Virus record (IMG/VR): IMGVR_UViG_3300043464_001173 | Span: 1-44,090 of that record | Reading direction: 5' to 3' (one strand) | DNA from: a virus | Length of the DNA stretch: 44,090 nt | In this document: piece by piece, positions 34,936-44,090 of the stretch | Numbering within the stretch: the stretch's first letter is position 1 | Layout: each line of letters starts with the position of its first letter | Translations under genes and position numbers: made by a program | Notes under the pieces: generated by a model | Told to the model about the DNA's origin: nothing | The model's input: only the letters and a program-made list of their open reading frames with translations | Database searches by the model: none

Positions 34936-36984
34936 ATGGCAACAGTAAATAAAGACTTTAAGGTAAAGAATGGGCTGATTGTTGAAGGCACAACTGCCAG
35001 GGTCAACAATTTTGACATTCTTACAAAGAAGCAAGCAGATCAAGACTACATTGTTAGTCTTATTGGTGGAACAGCAACATCTGCTAACACTGCAGACACA
35101 GTTGTAAAGCGTGACGGTTCAGGAAACTTTGCTGCTGGAACAATCACAGCAAACCTAACTGGTAACGTAACAGGTAACGTAACTGGTAATGTAACTGGTA
35201 CAGTTTCAGATATTTCAAACCATAACACAGATGACCTAACTGAAGGAACTACAAATAAATACTTTGCAACAGGTCTAGTTGATAACCACCTATCAGGTGG
35301 AGATGGAATTTCATACTCATCAGGAACAATTTCTGCAGACCTTGGAACAGGTCTTGAAATTACAAGTGGTCAAATTGTTGTAGATCGTGACACAGTTGAT
35401 ACTTGGTACGATGCAGCAGGTTCAGCAAGCACAGTTGCTGGAAACCTTACAACACACCAAACAGCAACAACTGGTATCCATGGTGTAACTGGTAATGTTG
35501 TTGGAACATCTGATACACAGTCACTTTCAAATAAGACAATTTCTTATGCAGACAACACAATCACAGTTCAGGTTGCAAATGTTTCAGACCTAACTGCATC
35601 TGCAGCAGAACTTAATCTTCTTGACGGAGTAACTGCAACAACTGCAGAACTTAACCTTCTTGATGGAGTAACTGCAACAACTACTGAGTTGAACTATGTA
35701 GACGGAGTAACATCTGGTATTCAGGGTCAACTTGATGACAAGGCACCACTTGCATCCCCATCACTAACTGGAACTCCGTTGGCTCCAACAGCAGCACCAG
35801 GAACAAACAATACTCAAATTGCAACAACAGCATATGCTGATGCAGCAGTAGCAGCAATTGTGGATGGTGCCCCTGCTCTTCTTAATACACTTAATGAATT
35901 AGCAGCAGCAATTAATGATGATGAAAACTTCGCTTCAACACTTACCACACTAGCAGGAGAAAAGGTAGCCAAGGCTGGCGATACAATGACTGGACTTCTT
36001 GTCCTTTCAGCAGATCCATCAGCAAACCTTGGAGCAGCAACAAAGCAATATGTTGATGCAGCCGAATCAGATGCAGTAACATCAGCAAATTCTTACACAG
36101 ATGGCCGTGAGACAGCAATTACAACTGCTTACCAGTCATACGCTGATATAGCAGAACAAGATGCAAAAGACTACGCAGACGACTTGATCAATGATGCCTC
36201 ATCTTCTTCAGCAGAAGTTTGGTCAGCATATAAGACAGGCACAGAAATTGGTCTTGCACAAGCAGCAGCAATTGCACACGCAGATGCTCTTGATACAGAT
36301 GATGTAGCAGAGGGTACAGAAAACCTTTACTTCACAAACCAGAGAGCAATTGACGCTGTAGGTGGAACAATTACAAGTGCAATTAATGCACTTGATACAG
36401 ATGATATTGAAGAAGGAACAGAAAACCTTTATCATACATCATCTCGTGCTAAGTCAGCAGCAGCAGAACTTCTTGTAGCTGCAACTAAGACAAACATTAC
36501 AATTACAGGAACAGGTGCAGGACTTACTATCACCGCAGAAAACGGTGTAGCAGATTCTACAACTACTGATCTTGCAGAAGGAACAAACCTTTACTTCACA
36601 AATGCTCGTGCAGTAGCTGCTCTTGAAGCAGTTGTTCCTAACTTCACTGAAGTAGATATTAACTCACTTGCAACACAGGTAGCTGCAACAGTATCTGTAC
36701 CAACAGCAAGCTCTAATAACGTAGCATACTCTTTTGCTAAGGCAGACTATCGCTCAGCAGAGTTCTTGGTAAAGACTGCTTACTCAACTCACACAGAAAT
36801 ATCAAAGGTACTTTTGACACTTGATACTTCTGATAACATTGCAATAACAGAGTACGGAACAATCGGAACAAATGGTACAGCAATGACTATCTCAGCAGAC
36901 ATTGACGGATCAAATGTACGACTTCTAGTAACTACTGCTAATAATACTTCAACAATTACGGTTGTTGGAACACTACTGAAGTAA
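34936..36984 (+). CDS. Tail fibre protein with modular repeats, 682 aa
   Basis: N-terminal module MATVNKDFKVKNGLIVEGTT also starts the 37005 protein. It is followed by VTGNVTGNVTG tandems, then three copies of an AELNLLDGVTATT block, a DGAPALLNTLNELAAAI block, LYFTNARA/LYFTNQRA blocks typical of phage tail fibres, and a C-terminal beta domain. It probably forms a trimeric host-recognition fibre. AAGGAG before ATG. Confidence 0.85.
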   Translation: MATVNKDFKVKNGLIVEGTTARVNNFDILTKKQADQDYIVSLIGGTATSANTADTVVKRDGSGNFAAGTITANLTGNVTGNVTGNVTGTVSDISNHNTDDLTEGTTNKYFATGLVDNHLSGGDGISYSSGTISADLGTGLEITSGQIVVDRDTVDTWYDAAGSASTVAGNLTTHQTATTGIHGVTGNVVGTSDTQSLSNKTISYADNTITVQVANVSDLTASAAELNLLDGVTATTAELNLLDGVTATTTELNYVDGVTSGIQGQLDDKAPLASPSLTGTPLAPTAAPGTNNTQIATTAYADAAVAAIVDGAPALLNTLNELAAAINDDENFASTLTTLAGEKVAKAGDTMTGLLVLSADPSANLGAATKQYVDAAESDAVTSANSYTDGRETAITTAYQSYADIAEQDAKDYADDLINDASSSSAEVWSAYKTGTEIGLAQAAAIAHADALDTDDVAEGTENLYFTNQRAIDAVGGTITSAINALDTDDIEEGTENLYHTSSRAKSAAAELLVAATKTNITITGTGAGLTITAENGVADSTTTDLAEGTNLYFTNARAVAALEAVVPNFTEVDINSLATQVAATVSVPTASSNNVAYSFAKADYRSAEFLVKTAYSTHTEISKVLLTLDTSDNIAITEYGTIGTNGTAMTISADIDGSNVRLLVTTANNTSTITVVGTLLK

Positions 36985-37004
36985 TCTAACAAAGGAGAAG
37001 CCAA

Positions 37005-37463
37005 GTGTCAACGGTTAATAAGGATTTTAAAGTAAAAAACGGGTTAATCGTTGGCCTTGGTGCATCCTTTGGAGGTGTGGTTAGTGTTGCAACTCCAACA
37101 CTTGCAAACCACGCTGCAACCAAGGAATATGTTGATAACCTAACGGGTGCACCATCTATTCCAGTATCAGATGATGCTCCATCATCTCCTACAAATGGAG
37201 ATTTGTGGTTTGATAGTGTAACTGAACGAGTTCATGTTTATTATAGTGGTGAATGGTTAGCAATTGCAACATTGGCTGACTCAGAAGTTTTGCAGGATCA
37301 CATCCACGATACTGCAATTGACGGTACTGGTTTAATTGTCAGTACTTTTGTTTCTGGTGGGTCTTACGACGAACCTGGTGTTCTAGTAAGTGCTGGCAGT
37401 TATAATACCAACTCATGGGAAAGTACATGGGATGGCGGAACACCAATAGATAATTTTAATTAA
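37005..37463 (+). CDS. Short tail fibre-like protein, 152 aa
   Basis: GTG start with AAAGGAG upstream. The first 16 residues (STVNKDFKVKNGLIVG) match the N terminus of the 682-residue fibre, then VSVATPTLANHAATKEYVDN, a linker common to fibre genes, and a C-terminal WESTWDGGTPIDNFN. Probably an accessory fibre or a truncated copy. Confidence 0.7.
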   Translation: MSTVNKDFKVKNGLIVGLGASFGGVVSVATPTLANHAATKEYVDNLTGAPSIPVSDDAPSSPTNGDLWFDSVTERVHVYYSGEWLAIATLADSEVLQDHIHDTAIDGTGLIVSTFVSGGSYDEPGVLVSAGSYNTNSWESTWDGGTPIDNFN

Positions 37464-37506
37464 TTATCTGATATAATACTATTACATCACCCTAAGGAGA
37501 TTTTAA

Positions 37507-40230
37507 ATGGCAACAAGAATGCAACAGCGTAGAGGTACCGCAGCTCAGTGGGTCTCTACAAATGGTGGGGACGGTCCAGTACTTAACGCTGGCGAAATTG
37601 GCTTTGAAATAGACAACAATAGATTTAAGATTGGTGATGGCGTAAATCACTGGGTAGATCTTCCTTACTTTGCTAACAATGATGCAATTTCTGACCTTAT
37701 TGACGGAGCACCACAACTATTAGATACCCTTAATGAGCTAGCTGCAGCGATTGGTGATGACCCAGCTTTCTTTACAACAGTAGCAACAAATCTTTCAAAC
37801 CACCAATCAGACACAACAAATATTCACGGTATTGCCGATACTTCAGCACTTGCCTTAACATCAACCGTAAACTCAGGCTTAGCACTTAAGGCACCACTTG
37901 AGTCTCCAACATTTACAGGTACCGTTTCAGGTATCACTAAGTCTATGGTAGGACTAGGATCTGTAGACAACACTTCAGACTCTGCTAAGCCTATTTCAAC
38001 TGCAACACAAGATGCTCTAGATCTAAAGGCTCCACTTGCAAATCCAACATTTACTGGTACTGTATCAGGTGTTACAAAATCAATGGTTGGACTTTCAAAT
38101 GTTGATAATACATCAGATGCTAACAAGCAGATTTCAACAGCAACTCAACAAGCTTTGGATCTAAAGGCTCCAATTGATTCCCCTACTTTTGCAGGAACAG
38201 TATCAGGTATAACAAAGGCAATGGTTGGTCTTGCTAATGTAACAAATACAGCAGATGCTGACAAGCCAGTTTCAACTGCTACACAAACAGCACTTGACCT
38301 AAAGGCTGATATTGAATCCCCTACGTTTACAGGAAGTGTAATTATTCCTGATCTTACAGTAAGTAATGACCTTGTAGTTGAAGGTGACTTAACTGTAAAT
38401 GGAACTAACTTTGCAGCAAGTGCAACATCAATTACCATTGAAGACAATATGGTACAACTTGCACATCAAAATGCAGCAAATACGGTAGACCTAGGTATTG
38501 TTGTATCTTACAACGACGGTACAGGAAAGCACGCAGGTATCGTTAGAGACGTATCTGAATCTAAGTGGAAGCTATTTAAGGATGTATCTACAGAACCATC
38601 AACTGTAGTGGCTTTTGGTGAAGGTTCACTTGATGCTCTTGCAGTAGGTGCACTTGAGGCAACATCACTTACAGTAGGAGATGTTTCAAATACAGAAATT
38701 GGATACCTTGAAGGTCTTACAGGATCAATTCAAGAACAACTTTCTTCAAAGCTTGGAGCTACAGCTGCAGGTTTTATATATGCACCAATTGCTTCACCTA
38801 CCTTTACAGGAACAGTTTCTGGAGTTACAAAAGCGATGGTAGGACTTGGAAATGTTGACAATACTTCAGATGCAAATAAGCCAACATCAACAGCTGTTCA
38901 GGCTGAGCTTGATCTAAAGCTTGATATTACAGATGCAGAATCAACCTATGCACCTCTTGAGTCACCAACATTTACAGGCACTGTTGCTGGAATTACAAAG
39001 GCAATGGTTGGCCTTGGTGATGTAGATAACACAAGCGATGCTGATAAGGAAATTTCTACACTGACACAAGCAGCCCTTGATCTTAAGGCACCAAGTGAGT
39101 CACCAACATTTACTGGTACAGTAACTCTTCCAGCTAACACTATTTCACAATCTATGATGAATGATAGCTCAGTAGGAACTGCTGAACTTCAAAATCTAGC
39201 GGTAACAGCTGAAAAGCTTGCTGCTGATTCAGTTACAAATGAGAAGCTAAATGGTTCAATTGAATGGACAAAGCTACAGGTATCTTCAACAGTTTCTGCT
39301 ACAGAGCTTGGATATGTTGATGGTGTTACATCTAGCATTCAGGATCAATTAGACGATAAGGCTCCTATTGATTCTCCTACATTTACAGGATCAGTCTCTG
39401 GTATAACCAAGTCTATGGTTGGTCTAGGAAATGTTGATAACACAGCAGACCTTGATAAGCCAATCTCTGATGATACACAGACTGCTTTGGATGCTAAGCT
39501 TGCTTCTGCAACTGCAGCTTCAACATACGCACCAATCGCTAACCCAACATTTACAGGCACTGTTTCTGGTATAACTAAGGCTATGGTTGGTCTAACCAAT
39601 GTCAATGACACATCAGATGCAGATAAGCCAGTCTCAACTGCACAGGCTACAGCAATTGCAACTGCTAAGTCAGAAGCAATCGCAGATGCAACAGCACAGG
39701 TAAATGCAGTAATTGCATCAGCCCCAGCAGCACTTAACACACTTGACGAACTGGCAGCAGCACTTGGTGACGATGCAAACTTCGCAACAACAGTGACAAC
39801 TAGTCTTGCAGCAAAGGCACCACTTGCCTCACCAACATTCACTGGAACAGTAACAGTTGCAGCAAATGGAGTTGCGTTTACAGACGGTACACAAACAAAG
39901 GCTGGCGTTCCATCACTTACAACTACAACAACTACAATCTCAGGAGCTTACAACCTTTCAACAGGTGGACTTACTCTTCGTGATCAGCTGGTTCAAATCT
40001 CAGGCGCACATACAGTTACAGTTCCAACAAATGCAACAACCGCATTCCCAGTAGGAACATCAATAAGTTTCTGGCAATCATCTGGAGCAGGTGGAGCAAG
40101 CTTTGCAGCAGCTGCTGGAGTAACGATATATGCAACTCCAGGAGCAATTCTAAGAGCTCTATATTCATCAGCAACACTTACCAAAGTAACAACAGATGCT
40201 TGGCTACTTATTGGAGACTTAAAAGCATAG
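37507..40230 (+). CDS. Large tail fibre protein, 907 aa
   Basis: N-terminal domain MATRMQQRRGTAAQWVSTNG is the phage fibre/hyaluronidase-like attachment module (residues 1-60 with FKIGDG). The body holds seven full and three partial copies of a unit of about 46 residues (APLESPTFTGTVSGITKSMV and on to ALDLK), and DGAPQLLDTLNELAAAIGDD blocks shared with the 682-residue fibre. The C-terminal 130 residues are a beta-rich receptor-binding-like domain. AAGGAG before ATG. Confidence 0.88.
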   Translation: MATRMQQRRGTAAQWVSTNGGDGPVLNAGEIGFEIDNNRFKIGDGVNHWVDLPYFANNDAISDLIDGAPQLLDTLNELAAAIGDDPAFFTTVATNLSNHQSDTTNIHGIADTSALALTSTVNSGLALKAPLESPTFTGTVSGITKSMVGLGSVDNTSDSAKPISTATQDALDLKAPLANPTFTGTVSGVTKSMVGLSNVDNTSDANKQISTATQQALDLKAPIDSPTFAGTVSGITKAMVGLANVTNTADADKPVSTATQTALDLKADIESPTFTGSVIIPDLTVSNDLVVEGDLTVNGTNFAASATSITIEDNMVQLAHQNAANTVDLGIVVSYNDGTGKHAGIVRDVSESKWKLFKDVSTEPSTVVAFGEGSLDALAVGALEATSLTVGDVSNTEIGYLEGLTGSIQEQLSSKLGATAAGFIYAPIASPTFTGTVSGVTKAMVGLGNVDNTSDANKPTSTAVQAELDLKLDITDAESTYAPLESPTFTGTVAGITKAMVGLGDVDNTSDADKEISTLTQAALDLKAPSESPTFTGTVTLPANTISQSMMNDSSVGTAELQNLAVTAEKLAADSVTNEKLNGSIEWTKLQVSSTVSATELGYVDGVTSSIQDQLDDKAPIDSPTFTGSVSGITKSMVGLGNVDNTADLDKPISDDTQTALDAKLASATAASTYAPIANPTFTGTVSGITKAMVGLTNVNDTSDADKPVSTAQATAIATAKSEAIADATAQVNAVIASAPAALNTLDELAAALGDDANFATTVTTSLAAKAPLASPTFTGTVTVAANGVAFTDGTQTKAGVPSLTTTTTTISGAYNLSTGGLTLRDQLVQISGAHTVTVPTNATTAFPVGTSISFWQSSGAGGASFAAAAGVTIYATPGAILRALYSSATLTKVTTDAWLLIGDLKA

Positions 40231-40272
40231 TACTTATAAAAAAATAGAGTGCTAACTCTATACTAAAGATTT

Positions 40273-40303
40273 ACACGCTCTCTATGAGCGTGTTTTTCTT
40301 TTT
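40273..40303 (+). terminator. Stem-loop terminator after the fibre operon
   Basis: ACACGCTC-TCTAT-GAGCGTGT followed by TTTTCTTTTT. It ends the fibre transcript. Confidence 0.85.
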
Positions 40304-40378
40304 AAAGTATGTTATACTTAGGTACTACTTCAGAAAACATGAAGTACTCATATAATTTTACTTTGAAAGGTATATAAA
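40304..40378 (+). promoter_or_regulatory. Promoter and leader of the ribonucleotide reductase gene
   Basis: TATACT lies near 40312, then an inverted repeat TACTACTTCA-GAAAACA-TGAAGTACT, a second TATAAT near 40352, and GAAAGG eight or so bases before the ATG. No B12 riboswitch is recognisable; the leader is too short. Confidence 0.5.
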
Positions 40379-42412
40379 ATGTCAGAAAGTGTATTTTCAT
40401 TTCGTTTGTCAGATGAGTTTGTAAATAAATATCAGTTAATTCCAGCACCATTTGGATTCTCAGATGCAGGGTCTAACTCGCTAGGAGAGATCACATTTAT
40501 TCGCACATATTCTCGTGTCAAAGAAGATGGAACTAAAGAACGCTGGCATGAGGTTTGTCGCCGTGTAATTGAGGGTATGTATTCAGTACAAAAAAATCAT
40601 GCTAAAGATAATCGTCTACCATGGAATGATAACAAAGCACAGAAGTCTGCACAAGAAGCCTTTCAAAGAATGTTTGAATTAAAGTGGACTCCACCAGGTC
40701 GTGGTCTTTGGGCATTTGGTACACCTATGACTATGGAGAAGCGTAACTCTGCATCACTTCAAAATTGTGCAATGGTGTCTACAAGAGACCTTGATCGTAA
40801 TGATCCTGGTGCATTATTTGCTTGGGTAATGGATGCATTAATGTTGGGTATTGGGGTTGGATTTGATACCCTTGGACAAGATAAGCAGATGCCTATCTAT
40901 GCACCAACAGAACCAGCATCAACTTATGATATTCCTGATACTCGTGAAGGATGGGTTGAATCAGTTCGTCTTTTGATTAACTCATTCCTGCGCCAGAATC
41001 AATCAATTCAGCTTTTCAACTATGACCTTATCCGTCCTCTAGGTGCTCCTATTAAGGGTTTTGGAGGGGTTGCAAGCGGTCCAGCACCACTTATTGATCT
41101 CCATACACGTATTCGCAATGTAATTGGCTCTAGAGCAGGAGAAATTCTTGATAGCCGTGCCATTGTAGATATTGTAAATCTTATTGGTACTTGTGTTGTT
41201 TCTGGTAATGTTCGTCGTTCTGCTACCCTTGCACTTGGCACACCAGAAGACCATGGTTTTATTAATTTAAAGAATCCAGAAGTATTTCCAGAGCGTAACT
41301 CATATGATCCAGAAAAGCCAGGTTGGGCATGGATGTCAAATAACTCTATTGCAGCAACAGTTGGAACAAAATATGAAGACTATGTAGATTTAATTGCGGA
41401 CAACGGAGAACCAGGATTTATATGGCTTGATGTTGCTCGTGATTATGGCCGTCTTGCGGACGCACCTGATTATAAAGATGCACGTATTATGGGCTTCAAC
41501 CCTTGTGCGGAGCAGCCATTAGAGTCATACGAACTTTGTACACTTGTAGAGGTGCACTTAAATCGTCATGAATCCAAGGAGGACTTCCTCAAGACGTTGA
41601 AGTTTGCATACCTTTACGGAAAGACTGTAACTCTTATGCCTACACATTGGCAGCAGACAAACGGTATTATGCAAAGAAACCGTCGTATTGGTACATCATT
41701 GACAGGTATTGCATCATTTGCAGATACATATGGTCTTCCAACAACTCGTGAATGGATGGACGAAGGATATAAAAAGATTCGCCATTATGATCACAAGTAC
41801 TCAGAGTGGCTATGTGTGCGTGAATCAGTTCGTGTAACAACAGTTAAGCCATCAGGATCTGTATCACTTCTTTCTGGTGCAACACCTGGTGTTCACTGGG
41901 GACCTGGTGGAGAGTTCTACCTTCGTGCAATTCGTTTTGGAAACACTGATCCAATGCTTCATCTTTTCAAAGCTGCAGGGTATAAAATTGAAGCAGACCT
42001 AGTATCAGCAAATACCTCAGTAGTATACTTCCCAGTTGCATCAGGACATAAGCGTGCTGAGAAGCAGGTAAGCTTGTTTGAGAAGATTGGTTTGGCAGCA
42101 ACAGCTCAGAAGTACTGGTCAGACAATGGTGTTTCTGTAACACTCTCATTTGACAAAGAAACAGAAAAGCAGTTTGTAGCTCCAGCACTCAACATGTATG
42201 AGGGACAGCTTAAGGCAGTCTCATTCCTTCCAATGGGCAATAAGACATATCCTCAGCAACCGTACACTGAGATTTCTAGAGAAGAATACAACGCATATGT
42301 AGGAACAATTGGCAAGATTGATTGGTCTGCTATTTATGATGGTGTAGAGAATCTTGAGGCTGAGGGTGAAGCATATTGCTCAACTGATGCTTGTGAGATT
42401 AAGCTGTATTAA
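40379..42412 (+). CDS. nrdJ: Class II (adenosylcobalamin-dependent) ribonucleoside-triphosphate reductase
   Basis: A 677-residue monomeric RTPR. The first active-site Cys is in the LQNCAMVST region (residue about 122), the radical-site motif NPCAEQPLESYELC at about 379-392 holds the catalytic Asn-x-Cys-x-Glu, a CVVSGNVRRSA block at about 270, and the C-terminal redox pair is in CSTDACEIKLY. TVKPSGSVSLLSGATPGVHW is a family signature. It makes dNTPs from NTPs and needs coenzyme B12 from the host. It feeds phage replication, but here lies between fibre and portal genes. Confidence 0.93.
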   Translation: MSESVFSFRLSDEFVNKYQLIPAPFGFSDAGSNSLGEITFIRTYSRVKEDGTKERWHEVCRRVIEGMYSVQKNHAKDNRLPWNDNKAQKSAQEAFQRMFELKWTPPGRGLWAFGTPMTMEKRNSASLQNCAMVSTRDLDRNDPGALFAWVMDALMLGIGVGFDTLGQDKQMPIYAPTEPASTYDIPDTREGWVESVRLLINSFLRQNQSIQLFNYDLIRPLGAPIKGFGGVASGPAPLIDLHTRIRNVIGSRAGEILDSRAIVDIVNLIGTCVVSGNVRRSATLALGTPEDHGFINLKNPEVFPERNSYDPEKPGWAWMSNNSIAATVGTKYEDYVDLIADNGEPGFIWLDVARDYGRLADAPDYKDARIMGFNPCAEQPLESYELCTLVEVHLNRHESKEDFLKTLKFAYLYGKTVTLMPTHWQQTNGIMQRNRRIGTSLTGIASFADTYGLPTTREWMDEGYKKIRHYDHKYSEWLCVRESVRVTTVKPSGSVSLLSGATPGVHWGPGGEFYLRAIRFGNTDPMLHLFKAAGYKIEADLVSANTSVVYFPVASGHKRAEKQVSLFEKIGLAATAQKYWSDNGVSVTLSFDKETEKQFVAPALNMYEGQLKAVSFLPMGNKTYPQQPYTEISREEYNAYVGTIGKIDWSAIYDGVENLEAEGEAYCSTDACEIKLY

Positions 42413-42459
42413 TGGTAACTAGTGGTACACATTAGCATCATTATGGTATACTTGTGGTT

Positions 42460-42870
42460 ATGAGTAATACAAATAATCCACTAATTAATCCAAACACTGG
42501 TTTACCAATTGTTGGAAACGTACGCAAAAAGGTCATTGAGAAGAACTACGACTGGGGACTCTATGTCTACAAAAAGGCAAATGGTCGTTGGTTTACTGAT
42601 GGTAACGGAAATGTGCTTAACATTGAATCTATGCGTAGTGATATTTCAAAGATATCTGAGTTAAAAAGTGCAGCAAAGCACTACGGAGATCCAGGGGATG
42701 GAGAAGCAATCTTTGTACCTGGACTTACACGTATTTCAGAAGACGAGCACTCAGAGCAACTGGATCGTATGGTCAATGGTTTAATCCCATCTAAGAATGA
42801 CCTAGGTGCTTGGAAAGCTGCAAAGGATACACTCAATACACATGGAAGAGAAGCGTACGAAAATGGATAA
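42460..42870 (+). CDS. Hypothetical protein upstream of portal, 136 aa
   Basis: MSNTNNPLINPNTGLPIVGN then NYDWGLYVYKKANGRWFTDG. Alpha/beta protein; small proteins in this place in other phages are often structural or of unknown role. TATACT-N7-ATG gives a leaderless start at 42460, against the upstream GTG. It overlaps the portal ATG by eight bases. Confidence 0.6.
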   Translation: MSNTNNPLINPNTGLPIVGNVRKKVIEKNYDWGLYVYKKANGRWFTDGNGNVLNIESMRSDISKISELKSAAKHYGDPGDGEAIFVPGLTRISEDEHSEQLDRMVNGLIPSKNDLGAWKAAKDTLNTHGREAYENG

Positions 42871-44090
42871 TAACGAGTATCAGTATATCTCTGCAAGTTT
42901 AAACACGCAAGATGAAAAAGAAAATGTTTTTAGAGACCAAGACCCATTTAACAAGTCATGGGAAATGCTAAAAGACTTCTCTGGACTAGAACAAAACTTT
43001 CGCCGTAGAACAGCAAGAAACCTTAATAAGTTTGCAGATGTAAATAATGCAGGATATCTAGATTCTGCAAATGTTACACCATCAGGTGTAGATGCTTCAT
43101 CAAAGCAGATTAATCCTGGAACGGTATACAGAAATGGTTACGGACTATTTGACGTAATTACTCCTCCATATAATCTATATGAACTTGCAAATTTTTATGA
43201 TACATCTTTTGCTAACCACGCTGCTATTGATGCAAAGGTTGCAAACATTGTTGGACTTGGATATTCATTTGAACCAACAGATCGTACTATGCTTTCTTTT
43301 GAGGGTAAAGAACAAAGCGCTACCGATAAAGCACGTAAGCGTATGGAAAGAATGAAGCTTGAGATGCGTGACTGGCTAGAAAACCTTAATGATGATGATT
43401 CATTTACTAAGACAATGGAAAAAGTTTACACAGATGTTGAGTCCACTGGAAATGGATACCTTGAAATAGGTCGTACAGTAAATGGAGATATTGGCTATGT
43501 TGGTCATATACCATCAACAACAATTCGTGTACGCCGTTTGCGTGATGGATACATGCAGATCATTGCACAAAAGATTGTTTACTTTAGAAACTTTGGTGCA
43601 ACCAACCCTAATCCAGTTACAGAAGACCCACGGCCAAATGAGATTATTCATATCAAGGAGTATTCTCCACTAAACACTTTCTATGGAATTCCTGATATTA
43701 TTGCAGCACTTCCTTCACTTATTGGTGATCAGCTTGCATCACAATATAATATTGACTACTTTGAGAACAAAGCTGTTCCAAGATATGTCGTAACCCTAAA
43801 GGGCGCAAAGCTTTCTGGAGAAGCAGAGGACAAGATGTTCCGCTTTTTGCAGACAGGCCTCAAGGCACAGTCTCACAGAACTCTTTACATCCCACTTCCT
43901 GGAGATACTGACCAGAATAAGGTTGAGTTTAAGATGGAGCCAATTGAGAATGGTATTCAAGATGGTTCATTTAAGGAGTACCGAAAGCAAAATCGTGACG
44001 ATATTCTTGTTGCTCATCAGGTGCCAATTTCAAAACTTGGCGGTACTGACTCAGCAGCAATCGCAGCATCAATTGCACAAGATAGAACAT
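42863..44090 (+). CDS. Portal protein (PBSX/HK97-type), 3' end missing
   Basis: The frame runs off the right edge after 409 codons. Visible: FDVITPPYNLYELANFYDTS near residue 93; MEKVYTDVESTGNGYLEIGR near 187; EIIHIKEYSPLNTFYGIPDI near 254, the typical portal clip/wing block; ALPSLIGDQLASQYNIDYFE; and PISKLGGTDSAAIAASIAQD near the edge. The portal ring lets DNA enter and leave the capsid. It begins the morphogenesis module, which continues outside the window. Confidence 0.88.
   Translation, partial: MDNNEYQYISASLNTQDEKENVFRDQDPFNKSWEMLKDFSGLEQNFRRRTARNLNKFADVNNAGYLDSANVTPSGVDASSKQINPGTVYRNGYGLFDVITPPYNLYELANFYDTSFANHAAIDAKVANIVGLGYSFEPTDRTMLSFEGKEQSATDKARKRMERMKLEMRDWLENLNDDDSFTKTMEKVYTDVESTGNGYLEIGRTVNGDIGYVGHIPSTTIRVRRLRDGYMQIIAQKIVYFRNFGATNPNPVTEDPRPNEIIHIKEYSPLNTFYGIPDIIAALPSLIGDQLASQYNIDYFENKAVPRYVVTLKGAKLSGEAEDKMFRFLQTGLKAQSHRTLYIPLPGDTDQNKVEFKMEPIENGIQDGSFKEYRKQNRDDILVAHQVPISKLGGTDSAAIAASIAQDRT

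Noticed and set aside
35046-36435. Minus-strand ORFs opposite the 682-residue fibre (including a Cys-rich one at 36223-36435)
   Set aside because: Composition is the antisense of Ala/Thr-rich repeat codons; no start signals.
37824-39842. Four minus-strand ORFs opposite the large fibre gene
   Set aside because: Repeat-driven antisense frames over a repetitive coding region; they contain only shadows of the 46-residue unit.
40231-40378. Cobalamin riboswitch upstream of the B12-dependent reductase
   Set aside because: The leader is under 100 bases with a simple inverted repeat; no B12-box-like sequence seen.
41020-41254. Two minus-strand ORFs inside nrdJ
   Set aside because: The plus strand is an unambiguous ribonucleotide reductase.

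Overview
The window reads as part of a tailed double-stranded DNA phage (Caudoviricetes) of an actinobacterium, probably a low-GC freshwater lineage. The reasons are: an AhpC/AhpD pair of actinobacterial type; small-protein families that I associate with actinophages (GP88-like, DUF932, Api92-like); a B12-dependent class II ribonucleotide reductase; tail fibres; the start of a portal gene; and many apparently leaderless genes of the kind common in actinobacteria. The host is inferred and not shown directly. Both ends are cut inside genes (ahpD at the left, portal at the right).

Layout. 1-1.4 kb: ahpD-ahpC, tRNA-Met and small membrane proteins, minus strand. 1.4-8.6 kb: a surface-chemistry block with two sulfotransferase-like proteins, a nucleotidyltransferase, a GT2 glycosyltransferase, three 2-oxoglutarate/Fe(II) oxygenase-like proteins and small zinc-ribbon proteins. 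8.6-9.6 kb: gene-poor DNA with perfect DnaA boxes and iteron-like repeats, a candidate replication origin. 9.6-19.3 kb: an early-type minus-strand block of about 30 mostly tiny genes and tRNA-Asp, cut into operons by a recurrent promoter (TGTCAG-N10-TANNNT), CRP-like palindromes, a 24-nt 3'-end hairpin and a GTCGGGC motif. 19.3-22.3 kb: the strand switch, with small zinc-ribbon proteins and a probable nuclease. 22.3-25.1 kb: tail-associated beta-sandwich, collagen-like and FN3/Phe-Phe-Pro proteins. 25.3-33.1 kb: a tight operon-like run of eight prolyl-hydroxylase-like 2OG/Fe(II) oxygenases, two DUF6065-like proteins and a short-chain dehydrogenase. 33.1-33.7 kb: a secreted lysozyme-like enzyme on the opposite strand. 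33.8-40.2 kb: tail fibre genes with long modular repeats. 40.4-44.1 kb: RTPR, a small protein and the portal.

Most interesting. The eight-gene oxygenase array lies directly downstream of two proline-rich structural genes, one collagen-like and one ending in about 100 residues of Phe-Phe-Pro repeat. This suggests a phage-encoded system for oxidising proteins or glycans, perhaps fibre hydroxylation; this is inference. The second strong signal is regulatory: eight promoters share a non-canonical upstream element at exactly the same spacing, and five perfect TGTGA-N6-TCACA palindromes sit upstream of these operons. No polymerase, terminase or capsid gene is in the window. No CRISPR array, transposase or rRNA was seen.
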